NCBI GenBank assembly: GCA_002077065.1
Contig: NAJO01000010.1
Coordinates: 124,001-188,000, forward strand
Length of the DNA: 64,000 bases
Source: Cryoendolithus antarcticus
Lineage: Eukaryota; Ascomycota; Dothideomycetes; Cladosporiales; Cladosporiaceae
Direction: 5' to 3'
Shown here: positions 42,379-54,635 of the stretch, in pieces
How positions within the stretch are numbered: position 1 is the first letter of the stretch
Layout: every line of letters begins with the position of its first letter
Translations under genes and position numbers: made by a program
Notes under the pieces: model-generated
Database searches by the model: none
The model's input: only the letters and a program-made list of their open reading frames with translations
Told to the model about the DNA's origin: nothing

Positions 42379-44268
42379 TTACAACTTCCCCCGGGCCAAG
42401 AACCGATTCGGCAAATCAACATATCTCGACCTCAAAAACTCAGCCACATTCTTGCCCAAGAAGTCATACGAGCTCGAGCAGCTCACGCCGCGGTCAAGAT
42501 GGTCCACAAGTAGGAAGTGCACAGCCTTCAGCTCAGGCAGCTCGAAGCGATCGATCTTGTGTCCAGACTTGTACTCGTCAGCAAGCAACTCCTTGATCTT
42601 TCCGACAGAGAGGAGCGAGCGAAGCCAGTCCCATTCATCCTTGTAGCGCACCCAGAAGCCAACGTTGGCGTTCGAGCCTTTGTCACCGCTGCGGGCGTGG
42701 ACGATCCAGCCTAGTGACCCACGAGTGGTGGGTCCGAAGTCGAGTCTCGGGGAGATGGTGCTGGGCTGCGATGGCTGCTGCGAGGGCCAGGTCTTGGTCA
42801 CGGGTGGTGGGTCGATGGTCGTCTCGCTTCCGTCCCAGCGATGCATCTTGTGCTGTACGGATGCTTGTGGGAGCAAGGTAACGTAGTACTCATACACTGG
42901 CTTGGGAAAGCCTTGGCGGAAGTCCAGGTGAGGTGTGGCTCCAGGGTAGCCTTCCATGACTGGATCAAGGACAGGGCGCAGGAACTTATCAGGTGTAATG
43001 TCAGCTTCATCAGCGGCTTGCGCAAAGACTCTGAGGTCAACGGTCGCGGCATTCTGATTGGTAGCATCCTCCTTCGCCGTACCGTTCAGTGTGAACTCTA
43101 GCCGGGTAAAGCGGTGCATGTGCGGCTTGAGCAGTAGACGGATCTGCGACTCCATCATGCGTGCTTTCGCTTCGATGTCAAGCCCACAAATGAACCAATG
43201 AGCCTCAGCTTGGTAGCCGCCCCGAGCAGTGATGCCCACCTTCGTAGTCGGCGGCGGCAGGTCCCCTCGAACGCCATGCATGGCAACACGATTAGTGCCG
43301 AGCTGCTCAAACCAAATCCCGTCAAGTACAGCCGTGACATCCGAGTTGTAGTACCACGGTCCTTGGATCTCGTAGAGCAGCTGAGATGTGCAAGTCTGCG
43401 TACTGACTTCGCCACCGCTACCTCTCCCCTTTGTGATCACAACCTGGCCGTTGCTCGCAATCTCGGCGATGGGGTAGCCGATTGAATCCCAGCCACGACT
43501 CTCTAGACTCTTGAATCCAGTGAAGTTGCCCCCACAGACATAATTCGAGCACTCAATCAGATGACCTGCAACGAATGCATTCGCCAGCTCGTGCAGCTGA
43601 TCTCGCTTCCAGCCATGCCACCAATATGCAGCACCAATGACCGGCGAAGCATCACTTACTCGCCCGCACACAACGATGTCAGCACCACCAGCAAACGCCT
43701 GAGCAATGCCGAGACCACCGAGGTAGGCTTGAGCGTAAAGAGGTTCGAACTTCCAGTCCGCAAGCTGCTCGCCTGTGCAGATATTCTCGAATGTGCTGCT
43801 ACTATTCTTGATAGCCTCCTGAATGGCAGGGAATACCTCATCGCCACTGATGTAAGCCACCTTAAGACTTAGACCTTGTTTCGCCACCATTTCCGTGACA
43901 ACTTGATGTAACAGCTTCGTGTCACTTGCACCAGCATTGACAGCGACTTTAATGCCATGTCTCGCGATGTCTCGGAGTGCAGGCTGGAGTGCCTCCAGGA
44001 ATGTAGGCTCATATGAAGCGCCTTCATTGCCTGATCTGGCAGCACCACGTGAAGTCATGTTCGCCTCACTTAGCCAGTCGCCAATCATGACATCGATTGG
44101 ATCATCCAGATGGTTGGCTGCCATCTGAGCCATCGCCTGCCTTCGATCTGTAGCGGCGCCTGACACCCCAGCAATGCGAATTGGCCGTCGCGGTGGTTGT
44201 GCCATGATCAGGGCGCGATCGTGACTTCCGTAGAGGCAGACTGAGAAGAGTGAATGCGTGCTGGTCAT
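42379..44268 (-). CDS. AtuA-like protein (DUF1446)
   Basis: A single exon of 629 residues from the ATG at 44268; a second ATG at 44205 (MAQPPRRP) gives 608 and fits the usual family start better. The N-terminal AtuA domain reads RIAGVSGAATDRRQAM, VMIGDWLSEANMT, KVAVNAGASDTKLLH, KVAYISGDEVFP, AYLGGLGIAQAFAGGADIVVCGRVSDAS and VCGGNFTGF, all typical. The C-terminal block GWIVHARSGDKGSNANVGFWVR to FLGKNVAEFLRSRYVDLP is the AtuA ferredoxin-like domain often fused in fungi. The family is named for acyclic terpene utilisation in Pseudomonas, where it works with geranyl-CoA carboxylase. No carboxylase gene lies nearby, so the fungal role is unknown. It is divergent from the NirA-like factor. Confidence 0.9.
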   Translation of the reverse strand: MTSTHSLFSVCLYGSHDRALIMAQPPRRPIRIAGVSGAATDRRQAMAQMAANHLDDPIDVMIGDWLSEANMTSRGAARSGNEGASYEPTFLEALQPALRDIARHGIKVAVNAGASDTKLLHQVVTEMVAKQGLSLKVAYISGDEVFPAIQEAIKNSSSTFENICTGEQLADWKFEPLYAQAYLGGLGIAQAFAGGADIVVCGRVSDASPVIGAAYWWHGWKRDQLHELANAFVAGHLIECSNYVCGGNFTGFKSLESRGWDSIGYPIAEIASNGQVVITKGRGSGGEVSTQTCTSQLLYEIQGPWYYNSDVTAVLDGIWFEQLGTNRVAMHGVRGDLPPPTTKVGITARGGYQAEAHWFICGLDIEAKARMMESQIRLLLKPHMHRFTRLEFTLNGTAKEDATNQNAATVDLRVFAQAADEADITPDKFLRPVLDPVMEGYPGATPHLDFRQGFPKPVYEYYVTLLPQASVQHKMHRWDGSETTIDPPPVTKTWPSQQPSQPSTISPRLDFGPTTRGSLGWIVHARSGDKGSNANVGFWVRYKDEWDWLRSLLSVGKIKELLADEYKSGHKIDRFELPELKAVHFLLVDHLDRGVSCSSSYDFLGKNVAEFLRSRYVDLPNRFLARGKL

Positions 44269-44852
44269 GGCGGTCGCCAAAGGCTAGCTTCAAGGACGGC
44301 CAGGTCCAACATGATATGAGCGGCCATCTCACTACTTGACCTCGGGCACTACATGTGGGGAAGTACAGTCCACCCTACAGCATATTGAGGTTTCCGGCTG
44401 GACATCGGGCTCGGACTATCAACGTTGCAGTATGAACTGCTTCACACGCGATGGCTTCTGCGATGCCGGCTTTGCGCTCGGCATCAGAACTGTCCATTTT
44501 CAGATTTGCACCTTTTGGTTATGAAGTCGATCTCGGCCATGGTGTGCTCTGTACAGGGTGGATCCCGGGCCGAAAGCGGTAAACAATTAACCAAAGGAAG
44601 GCTCCCTATTGGTGTAGCAAGTGAGGGTGGGATGGTCAGGGTGGGATGAGATAACGGTCCCAATCACGTCGTCTATCTCGTCTCGGGATCTCAGTATAGG
44701 AATGTCTTGTTGCCAATTCTCATCTTCCCACCTGAAGTCTGGGCGCTGGCAGATAGGGGATTAAGGTGTTTACCTGTGGTCAAGAGTTGTACAGACGATC
44801 GAGCGCCTGACGTGCTGCATGTGAAACATCTCCGCGGCCATGGTGTAATCGC
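44269..44852. other. divergent promoter region (AtuA-like and NirA-like genes)
   Basis: 584 bp between divergent start codons. No frame is supported. Shared regulation of the two genes is possible but not shown. Confidence 0.4.
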
Positions 44853-47680
44853 ATGTCTTGCATCGCCATGGCACACGCGGTCGCGAACGGATCTTCCGGA
44901 ACTTCGGTGGTAGACACAAATGGGCTATCTCCTAGCATTTCCCAGAGAGCCAGTACGGGAAGCAATGGGACTTCGACCAAGCCCAAGCAGAAGAGCAGGC
45001 GGAAGAAGGCGGACGAGGACGAGGATGATCCGTCGAAACGACGATGTGTGTCTACCGCGTGTATAGCTTGCCGGTAGGTGGCTCGCGTGTAGCTACTCTC
45101 CAGGCATGCGCTGACCACGATGCTCGCGATAGCAAACGGAAATCGAAGTGCGATGGCGCGACTCCAGCCTGCGCAGCGTGCCAGCAAGTCTACAATACTG
45201 ACTGCATATACGACCCGAACTCAGACCATCGACGGAAGGGTGTGTACAAGAATGAGGTCGACACCCTCAAGACTCGGGACTCGACATTACAGACCTTGAT
45301 GCAGGCTATCCTGAACTACCCAGAGGAAGATGTGCCTGCATTGATCAAGCAGATCCGGACATGCGAGAATCTAGACGATGTTGCGGAAAAGGTCACTCGC
45401 AGGCAGCAGGGACAGCAGGACATCGATAGCGATGAGGACATGGAGCAGGCAGGTGGTGCGCCTGCAGTGCAGTCGTCAGTCTTCGAAACGACACTCTATG
45501 GCAAGATGGGTGATCTGCGATTAGACGAGGGATCAGTGCGGTATATCGGAGGGACATCCAACCTCATCCATCTTAGTCACGAGGACAGCATGGCACCCAA
45601 CCCGGACGAGTATCTGCAGCAGGAGGACCCGATCACCTCTTGGACGACAGTCACAGATGACCCAGAACTCACGCTACATCTGCTGCGGATGTACTTCACA
45701 TGGCACTACACGTACTTCACCACGTTGTCGAAAAGTCTCTTCTACCGTGACTTCCTTCTCGGATGCCCACCCGCAGGTTCAAGTCGGAAGACGTACTACT
45801 GCACCCCATTGCTGGTGAATGCGATCTTGGCGCTAGGCTGTCATTTTACTGCCAACCCAGGTGCTCGAGACGACCCGGAGGACTCAGCCACAGCTGGAGA
45901 CCACTTCTTTCGGGAAGCGAAGAGACTGATCATGGCGAATGACGAACACGAAAAGCCACGACTGACAACAGTGCAAGCGTTAGCATTGATGTCTGTGCGA
46001 GAAGCAGGCTGCGCTCGAGAAGCGAAAGGCTGGGTCTACAGTGGCATGTCCTTCCGCATGGCTCTTGATATGGGCCTGAACCTCGATTCGGGCAAGCTCA
46101 CAACTAACAAGCATGTCAATGGTGACGAGGCAGAGGAAGATGTCCGAAGAATCACATTCTGGGGTTGCTTCCTTTTCGACAAAGCGTGGTCCAACTATCT
46201 CGGCCGACTACCGCAGCTGCCGAACTCACTGATCACTGCACCAAAACCAGAAGTCTTTCCAGACGAAGACTCTGCGCAGTGGAGTCCATACACTGATTCT
46301 GGATTCACCCAATCGCACGCCCAGCCAGCACGCACGCGAGCTGTGGCGCTGCAGATTTCGAAGCTATGTGAGATCAGTAGCGATCTCATGCAGTACTTCT
46401 ACAATCCGAGCGATATGGACAAAGCGAAGGGCAAGCAGGCTGAATTGAAGAAGTTGAGTGAGATCCATACAAGGCTAGAAGCTTGGCGGCGGGAGCTGCC
46501 GAAAGAGCTTGAGCCCAAGGAAGGAGGACTTTCGAGTGTGCTGGTAATGCAGTAAGTCAATATAGTCATCTGGAGGTGTTAAGCATGCTAACCTAGGCCC
46601 AGCATGTTCTTTCAGCTGCTGTTCATCCACCTCTTCCGACCGTTCCTCAAGTACACCCAAGCCACTTCGCCACTTCCGCCAAGTGTGAGCCCTCGAAAGC
46701 TGTGCACGCAAGCGGCCGCGATGATCTCGAAGCTAGTACGGCTGTACAAGCGATCTCATGGTCTACGGCAGATCTGCAACATTGCAGTCTATATCATTCA
46801 CTCGGCATGTACGATTCACTTCCTGAATCTACCTGACAAGAACGCCAAGCGTGATGTTGTCCATGGTGTAAAGCATCTCGAGGAGATCGCCGAAAGCTGG
46901 CTGTGCGCGAGACGCGCTCTCGGCATCTTGAATGTCCTTGCACGAAAGTGGAAAGTCGAGATGCCCGAAGAGGCTGCAGCTGTCCTCGCAAGAACGGAGA
47001 ACAAATTCGGCTCTTTCAAGGGAGATGTCACATCCCCTGTGGTCGAGACTCGCCAAGCTGTTCAACCGCTAGTGAATGGCAATCACGTCGTTGCGCAGCA
47101 GCCATGGGTGTCAGCAACGCCTCTACCAATGCAGTCTACGTACTTCACTCCTGCGATCCCAGCACTCACTTCCTACTCCTCGAACGGAACCTCTAAGTTC
47201 CCCTCGACCGTAGTACCGCCGACGTCGTATCAGCTCCCACCCACGGATTCTCAGACGCTGCATGCTCTGCCTCATCCGTCCGCGACCACCACTCCCGCTC
47301 GCTCCACTCAGGGCAACCGGCAGGCATCCGCTGCAAGCACACGTTCTGGCGCGAGCCCAAGTGCGATGTTTGGCGGCATTGAGCAGCTACTGCGAGATAG
47401 CCAGGACTGGGCTTACCGAGATCAGGCAAGTTTGGCCACAGGCTTCGGGAATTGGGGTGGCGAACCCCTTGGCGGCTGGCTGGGTAGTCAGGCTGCTGTC
47501 CCGGCCACAAGTACTGGAGTCACTGCGGGTGTCAACGGGCTCACGAATAACGGAATGTACGGCATGAATGGATCTGGCGCTTATGGACATGTGAACGGTG
47601 TAGGAGGCGCTTGGACGGAAGGGTTGGGTGCGCAACAGGGAGGCTTAATGACATATAATGAGGATGAGTGGTATCAGTGA
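44853..47680 (+). CDS. Zn(II)2Cys6 transcription factor, NirA/NIT-4-like
   Basis: Three exons (44853-45073, 45133-46551, 46603-47680; introns 59 and 51 bp) give 905 residues. The zinc cluster is split by intron 1: CVSTACIACR joins KRKSKCDGATPACAAC, with ligands C70, C73, C80, C87, C90 and C98. It is followed by IYDPNSDHRRKGVYKNEVDTL and the leucine-rich LQTLMQAILNYPEEDVPAL dimerisation stretch, a hallmark of the NirA/NIT-4-like class. The middle homology region spans LTLHLLRMYFTWHYTYFTTLS to WVYSGMSFRMALDMGLNLD. A late motif, LGILNVLARKWKVEMPEEA, is also typical. The C-terminus is Gly/Asn/Ser-rich. NirA proper activates nitrate assimilation, but this broad class includes other regulators. No nitrate genes are nearby, so the target is unproven. 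Confidence 0.88.
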
Positions 47681-49149
47681 GGCGCACTTAGGTGGCGACC
47701 AGGTTGGGATCTTTATCGATTGGCATCGGCTGCTAGGTACTCACGAGTGCTACAGGGCTGAACAGAAGCCACCAGGATTGGAGCTTGGGGATGAGCGGAT
47801 TGGTACAGACTCGACGATCAGGTCCCAGCATGTCACTCACATGTAGATTACGGCTGATGAAACGGCATGAAGCTTAACGCTTGTTTGCATAATGGAACGA
47901 ACGTGTGGATCTTCCATTCACCACAGTCGGGGGCCCCTGGCAGGACTGCAACGTCGGGCGGGCGGTGGGCGGTGGGAGATCATATTGCGGCAATTGCGGA
48001 GTTCAGATCGGGTGACATTCGCCAAGTCCGAGCGCGGTTGCACGTGGGCTGTATGGTAGTCACACCGAATTGGTCTTTGCCTAGGCATAATGGTCGCGCT
48101 GTTGCCTATGCTCGTGGCTTTCGAGCACGTAGCCCGGTTGTACTTGCCCAGCAGCATTGCATCTGAACGCCTCGCCGCTGCAGCGCCGGTGGAGCTGCAA
48201 CTTTCTGATCTGATGGCGTCGACTCTGACGAATCATAGAAACCAAGGTAGTCACCGGGCTGGTGAGATCGCAAAGTCTGTGCGAAAAACTGGGGAACCCC
48301 ATGTGCACGCGCTTCGGCGAGACAACCGGACATTATGGATTCCATGATAGATTCGCATCATCTGCCCGGTGTGCGAACGTCGCCGTCGATACAACTGCCG
48401 TGTGTGCTACAGGAACTTGTCCGCACAGGGCATTCACTCACCAGGCGAAGCTCACACCAGATACTCTGGGCCATCGCTCCGGTCTCCAACCTTTGACCAG
48501 CTGCCGTTCGCGATTTCTCCGCTGCACTGCCGAGTCTGACGCAGTCTGGCCCTAGAGTCGCCGACCATATGTTCGGCTCCCAGTCCGGGCCGGGCTTGCT
48601 TTCATGCACACCGCAGCTCAGAGGAGAGGTAGACCTCGCGAGAAAGCTAAAGCACCTTCCTTCTTCAGCCATGCCGTGGCTCTACGCGCACGCGCCTCGT
48701 CTTGCCTCACCTCAGCGGCTTCGACCTGAGGCGTTCCTGTAGCGGCATATTCACCGTTCTCTGGCAGGGTGTTTGCAAGGGCGACTTTATCTGATCGTCT
48801 TACCACAGAGACGCGGTATAATCAATCGGTGGTGAAGCCGCGTAATCGTTTTCATTCTACTCCGCTTGTACGGTGCGGTTGGTGAACTTGCTACTTTTCA
48901 TACACCTTGTGAGCTGCATAGCTGGAGTGCGATGACATTCGCTTTGACTTACCTATCGTCCCTTCGCTACTGCACGACAAAACATGCCACGCCGACAAGC
49001 TCTATGCCAATAACACCCAGTCGACCGACGAGCGACTAGGTTGCAGCAGTGACATCCGAGGGGAAGGCGAGGCTTCCAAATTCTTTACAGAAGAAGGAGG
49101 TAGCGACTGTCAGCCGAACCTTTCGATACGAGAGAGCTCGTTGGCCAGC
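47681..49149. other. long intergenic region, nothing recognised
   Basis: About 1.47 kb between two plus-strand genes, the longest empty stretch in the middle of the window. Only short overlapping frames on both strands. No tRNA or repeat was seen. It presumably holds the bZIP promoter. Confidence 0.45.
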
Positions 49150-50310
49150 ATGAGTGAGACGCAATCGCAGGTGGGTCCATGCTCACCACGTTAACCCAGG
49201 GGCCGAGTTGGCCATGCGGCCTGCCTACATTCGACTCCCAGACTCTGACGTTTGTATGTACAGAAGAGCTCCAACCTGGCACGAATCCGCGACAATCAAC
49301 GTCGTTCACGCGCGCGACGCAAGGAGTACTTACAAGAACTCGAGACCAAATACCGAGAATGCGAGCAAGCTGGCGTTGCTGCATCTGCAGAGATCCAAGC
49401 CGCGGCACGACGAGTCGTCGACGAGAACAAACGTCTACGTCAATTGCTACGGCAACATGGCCTCACGGATGCTGAGATCGGCAACTTCGGCGGCGAAGAT
49501 ACGACGTCGGCGCTTGATAGCATGCTAGATGCACGACGAAGTTGTAATGCTGTCTGCAAGTCCGAGAACAGTCGAGGCGGAGACAACGACCGCACCAGCG
49601 GCAGCGTCAGCACATCAGACTCCCCTCGGCCGGCACCTTCGCCATTGCCAGCCTTCGCCTCGCCGCCGCCCCAGCAGCAGCTGCAACCAGGACTCCCACA
49701 GGTCCCACAGCTTCAACAGCATCATCAACAGATGTACGCACAGCAACACCACCTCAATCCTCAGCCGCCCTATCCACAGGCAGTCGGTCACCACGGTCGC
49801 CAACCGACGTGGCCGCCAGAGCTTTACGCCCACGCATCGCGTACCGCACAGCTAGGCGTTGACTACACCCAGTACCCTCCACCGCCAGGCACAACAGCGT
49901 CAAGCCTTCACCACCAACAACTCCCAGATCCCTACCACCACCATCTCCAAAACACGCCCTACAACCAACAGTCATACCAGATGTCTCCCTACCCCGCTGG
50001 AGCTCCAACTTTGCCACAAGACCACACCCTTTCCTGGCTGCAAAATTACCCAACAGCTGAGTTTCTCAAAGGCGTGCCGCATCCTCACCTACAGCCTACA
50101 CCGTCGAGCCACTCTGGCTCGCATGCGAGCACGCCTGCTTCGGCTGCCATTAGTCAGGGTCTGCGGACGTTCAAACCGGAGGAGCGTTTCGGACTGAATG
50201 AAGGTATGGGCTGTCGAGCCTGTGTAGAAGGCGGTGAAGGATGTCAGGATTGTCGGGACGTCTGGGGTGGACGAGGCACCTTTGGTGGTGATCGCGGCAC
50301 CGGGAGTTGA
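49150..50310 (+). CDS. bZIP transcription factor with C-terminal Cys motif
   Basis: Two exons (49150-49170 and 49264-50310; 93-bp intron) give 355 residues. The 21-nt first exon encodes MSETQSQ. The basic region NLARIRDNQRRSRARRKEYL (about 11-30) has the N-x7-R arrangement and leads into a zipper-like helix through VVDENKRLRQLLRQHGL. This start, with ARIRDNQRRSRARRKEY, is typical of an ascomycete bZIP group. The middle is Gln/Pro/His-rich (QLQQHHQQMYAQQHH). Near the end, GMGCRACVEGGEGCQDCRD forms C-X2-C-X6-C-X2-C, a possible metal site. A GTATGG just before this motif could be a donor, in which case the Cys motif would be intronic; the frame stays open, so I keep it. Target genes unknown. Confidence 0.83.
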
Positions 50311-51387
50311 AGATCTCGCGCTGATTCTCGGTGATGGCTTCTCCTGGGTACTCGGCCTTACACGCCCCCGCTTAGGTCGTTTCGAAACGGGTGGCGCCTC
50401 CGATAGGTACGATCGACGCAGAACAAATTGGATATCAGATCCCCTTAGTGGAGTCTCTTTGCTGGACCAAGCCTTCAGTGAGTCTTGGCTGTATACGCTG
50501 AACAAACCCCGGCCAGTATGGCCCTGGAATCTTAATATGGCGAGGCTACAAGTAGATGGACGTCGCAGAAACTTCAAGACCGACTCTCGCCCCGACCTGA
50601 ATCGCAACGACAACCCCTCATGAGGCCAGACGTGATTTAAGATGACACGATCGTGGGCGGCAGGAGGCATACCTCGCCAAAACTCTGGAAGCGATGGGAT
50701 TAGCCTAGCCCAAATACACAATGATTGACACACTGGTCAGCGACATGGACTCGAGTGAGCAGAGAATGTAATGCTTTCTCTCAATGACACGACAGATCCA
50801 ACAGGACAATAACGACGAACGGGGATAAGGCGCAGGCAGAAGAGATAGCATGACCTACCACGTTCGGCTCGAAAGATACAAATGGTGCATCGTACTTGCG
50901 CGATTTGACTCAGCTTCAAGCACCACGTGTAGAAGTCGCCGGCCTCGAAAGCAGATGATATCGGACCCAGCTGAATATATAGAGAAGGGTATAGAGGGAG
51001 CACTGTACAGATACTAGAAATGGAAACAACAGTAAATACGCAATGAGGCAAGCGACGTAATTACAGCGGCCCTTCGACAAGATTCTCGCTCAGCAATACT
51101 CCCTGTGTCCGCACGTCTCCAGTCTCTTGAGCCATGGAATTCGACGGGGTTTCTCATGTTCGGCCACTTCAACGGGTCTGTTGGGATTGAGACAGGGAAG
51201 CAAGCGGCTCGCCTTATTTCAGATTACATAACCGCCTAAGCCACTCAACTCTGGTATCTTTCGCTGAGCAACTCCTGACTCCATATACGTTGAAGAGTCG
51301 AACTGTCCCGTATCTCCTAAAAAGTCCATGGACGACTGTTGCGCCTAGTCCCGACCGGTGCTGGTCTGGGGAGGCACGATGACTCGC
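50311..51387. other. intergenic between convergent genes, nothing recognised
   Basis: 1.08 kb between the bZIP stop and the exchanger stop. The 129-codon plus-strand frame at 50234-50623 overlaps the bZIP end in another phase and has no family resemblance. Confidence 0.4.
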
Positions 51388-53404
51388 TCAGCCAGCGACA
51401 CCCTCCGGTGCCGGGTAGAAGAACGCGGCCGTGGCGATGATGATGTACGTGATCTGCAACATCACACCCTCGAGCCAATGCGACTTGCCGTCCTGCAAGG
51501 AGTATTAGCAAATATCCAGCGCACCTCCTCCTCTCAAGAAAGACTTACCTGGATCAGATAGTTGACCAGAATAATCGCAATAAACAGCACGGCAACCTGG
51601 AACCCATCAAAGTCCAGTGTCATAACCTTCGGATGCCCGAGGCCAATCCATCCAATAACCACCATCAAGGGCAACACCAGAAGTGCGATCTGCAAGCTTG
51701 ATCCGACGGCTACACCAATAGCGAGATCCATCTTGTCCTTGATAGCCACTGTGACAGCAGTAGCGTGCTCGGCTGCATTACCAACAATGGGCAGCAAGAT
51801 CAAGCCGACGAATTCCTCCGAAATCCCGCCACCTTTCGTGATAGCGTCAATAGAGCTGACCATGTACTCAGCGCAGAGGGCGACAAGGACCGTGGAGCCA
51901 GCGAGCGTGACCAAAGCGCCGATACGAGTGAGTTTCGGCGTCTCTTCTTCTTCCTCATCTTCCTCTCGCTTCTGCACGTGCTGTCCCTGGTTCACCTGGC
52001 CGCCTGTCGAAGCTGCGGCGCTGGCGCCCATAGTCGCCATGCCACGCAGAGCGTGACCAGAATCCTTCTTCTTGGAAGATTTGGGCACCTTTTGCGAGGG
52101 CTCGTTGTACATATCAATGTGCGTGGAGAGCTGGAAGAACAAGTAGCAGCCGTAAGTGATAAGCAGGAGAATCGCAGTTCCGCGCGAAGTGGGCGCAACG
52201 CCCTTATCGTCGGAAGCGAAGATACGGAAAGCTGTTGGGATAATCAAGGCGCCGACGGCGAGCGATAGGAGCGAAGCGGCGGTCTGCGCGACGGTGATGT
52301 TGAAGAACTGCTCACGGCGTTTGAGGCCGCCGAAGAAGAAGCACATTCCCATCACGAGCAGCAAGTTGGACAACATGGAGCCGATCAGCGAGGTCTGGAC
52401 GATGAGGATTTTGCCTTGGGCCAAGGCGATGATGGAGACGATCAGCTCGACTGCGTTACCGAAGCTGGCGTTTAGCAGGCCGCCGAGTGTTTCGCCGACG
52501 TACATGGCTAGTTCTTCGGTTGCGTAGGAGAGCATGGCTGCTAGAGGGATGATGGCGATGAAATTGACGACGCTGCGAATGTCAGTGCTTGCCACACTCA
52601 TCCTTTGCAGATGGGAGACTCACAACACCGCGATCTTGTTGACCTTGGCATACTCGAGTGCGATACCCACTGGCACCGCAATGAGCAAGATGTTGATATA
52701 TGACCCGAAGACAGCCTTCGCCTGCGACATGATCGAGAGCTTTGGGTGGTTCTTCTTGTAAGACTCCGATCTCTCAATCGGTTCACCACCATCCTCTTCC
52801 TTCTTCTTCGTGAACGGAATGTGAAACTTCCTTGACTTCCTCTTCTTCGCTCCCTCTGAGCCGCCCACAGACTGCTCCACGACTCCGTTCGGTGGAGACT
52901 GCGTCTCTGTAGGAGCAACAGTGGAGCCGCTGATTCCGCTTGCTTCCTCCTCCTTCTCCGGTGAATGCGGGTTTTGGAATTCTTTCTCTTCATACGAGCT
53001 TTCCTGTGCCTGCCGAGAACTCGACGCAGGATAGGTACCAGCATGCTTTGGCGCAGAAAAGCCTCCCTGAGCATTGTAGCCCGACCGCCGCTTGGCCTCT
53101 ATAGGCGACACCGCGTCGTTCTCCGTTACAGTTTGCTCCAGCACTCCGCCATCGCGGGTGTTGCCTTCGAGATCCCGTTGCCTGCGCGGCGCATTCCCGC
53201 GGCCGAAGGGGTTATATGTTGTGTTATCTCCATCATTGTTGTGGTACCACGCCTGCCGTCTTGCGGCGCGTTTGATGGAGTCTAAATTATATATCATTAG
53301 CACGCCATTGATGTGGCTAGATGTGACACCTGATGCGCTGCGATTTCGGAGGTCGCATAGCAATATCGCCACATCTACTTTGGATGGCAGGGAGACTCAC
53401 GCAT
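51388..53404 (-). CDS. vacuolar Ca2+/H+ exchanger (VCX1-type, CaCA family)
   Basis: A multi-pass antiporter that moves Ca2+ into the vacuole. Four exons (53404-53401, 53281-52624, 52572-51549, 51492-51388; introns 119, 51 and 56 bp) give 596 residues. The first coding exon is just ATGC. An alternative unspliced start at 53297 (MIYNLDSIKR) is possible. A 170-residue hydrophilic N-terminus precedes SYINILLIAVPVGIALEYA. The two alpha repeats are intact: ETLGGLLNASFGNAVELIVS and GLILLPIVGNAAEHATAV, both with the Gly-Asn-Ala-x-Glu core that binds Ca2+. An acidic loop (REEDEEEEET) lies between them. The last exon completes the final helix (GVMLQITYIIIATAAFFY). The Gly-Asn-Ala-x-Glu motifs and length settle the family. 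Confidence 0.93.
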
Positions 53405-54635
53405 GTTGCGGTGTAGCTGTGCGACCTCGGGTCGTCAGCCGCCGTGCAGCTTTGAAGTGCCTGATGATGCCTCGACTATCTGCACTTCACTCCTACGGGC
53501 CTCGATCGCGGGACTGCGATGGGATGCGGTGGGTGCTGACAGGCTGCCTTGTTATTGTGGCGTTGATGCGCACTTCCAATTGGTGATGTCGAGGAGGCGC
53601 AGTGCTTATTGGCGCGTACTGTGCTGCTGCAGTGCCGCGGAATGTCAGATCCAGTGATTGTTGTCGCGAAGGAGTGAATGAAGTGAGGAGGCAAGACGGT
53701 CAAGGTGTCAGACTTGACTAAGGTACCTACAGATTGATTGAAGCGAGCAATGTCGGCCAAAGTGTGTGCTGATTTGTGTGGCTGAGCGCCGTTTGATGTC
53801 CCGTCGATCTTGGAGCGTCGATGAGCCCTGATCGCAGAGTGGCGTTGCCTTTCTCCTTTCGATTTCCTGGGCTTGTAGATTGAAAGTAGGTAGGTGAGAT
53901 ATATGATGATCCACGGCGTTGTCTCGAGTGGAACAGTCAAGCGAACGCAAGACTTCTGCTAAAGTTCGCCCATCATCATCCCCAAAGCTTGCTCGCAACA
54001 AATACGCAACGCGAACTCAAAACACGCTAAGTTAAGCATGCCTGGGCGCGGTAATCGTGGCGCCGGCGAAACCCCATCATTGGAAGCGCGAATCTCTCCC
54101 GCCTTGCATTTCCCACTTTTCTGGGGGTGTAGCCAGCCAGCATGCGACCGCCGTCATCGTGCAGGACATGTACTTTGTTGTAGCGGTCACGGTCAAGGCC
54201 ATGATATCGCATGCGTTGTCGCCCGGGGTCGCAGCAAGGTCGGCGACTGTCATCAACAGAAAGGAACTGCGTGTTGTGTTTGCAGGAGGGTAGGTAGGAA
54301 CGTGGGTATGCTCGCACCCGCCATGGCCTGCCACGACAAACGTGCTGGCAGAACCACCGGCACAACACGACGTCGTAAAGAAGCTCCATCGCCAACTACT
54401 TGGCCTAACTTGGCGATCTACCAAGGCGAACCTACGACGACCGACGCAATTCTTGGACAGGCTTCTATCTCGAGTTGCCCTCGCAAAAGCAATAATGATG
54501 AGACGGAATCCGCGCAAGGAGCCGTCGCTCAGCGTAGTCTCTAGAATCACTCGGATAGCGACAGATCGTGACAGCGAGCTTATTAAACAAACGCAGAGCT
54601 GCGACGGTTGTAGGTGTTGAACAGGATCTCCTATT
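53405..54635. other. intergenic, nothing recognised
   Basis: 1.23 kb between the exchanger start and the Cys-rich small gene stop. Two long overlapping frames on opposite strands (54038-54544 and 54077-54736) have no family resemblance and were rejected. Confidence 0.4.
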
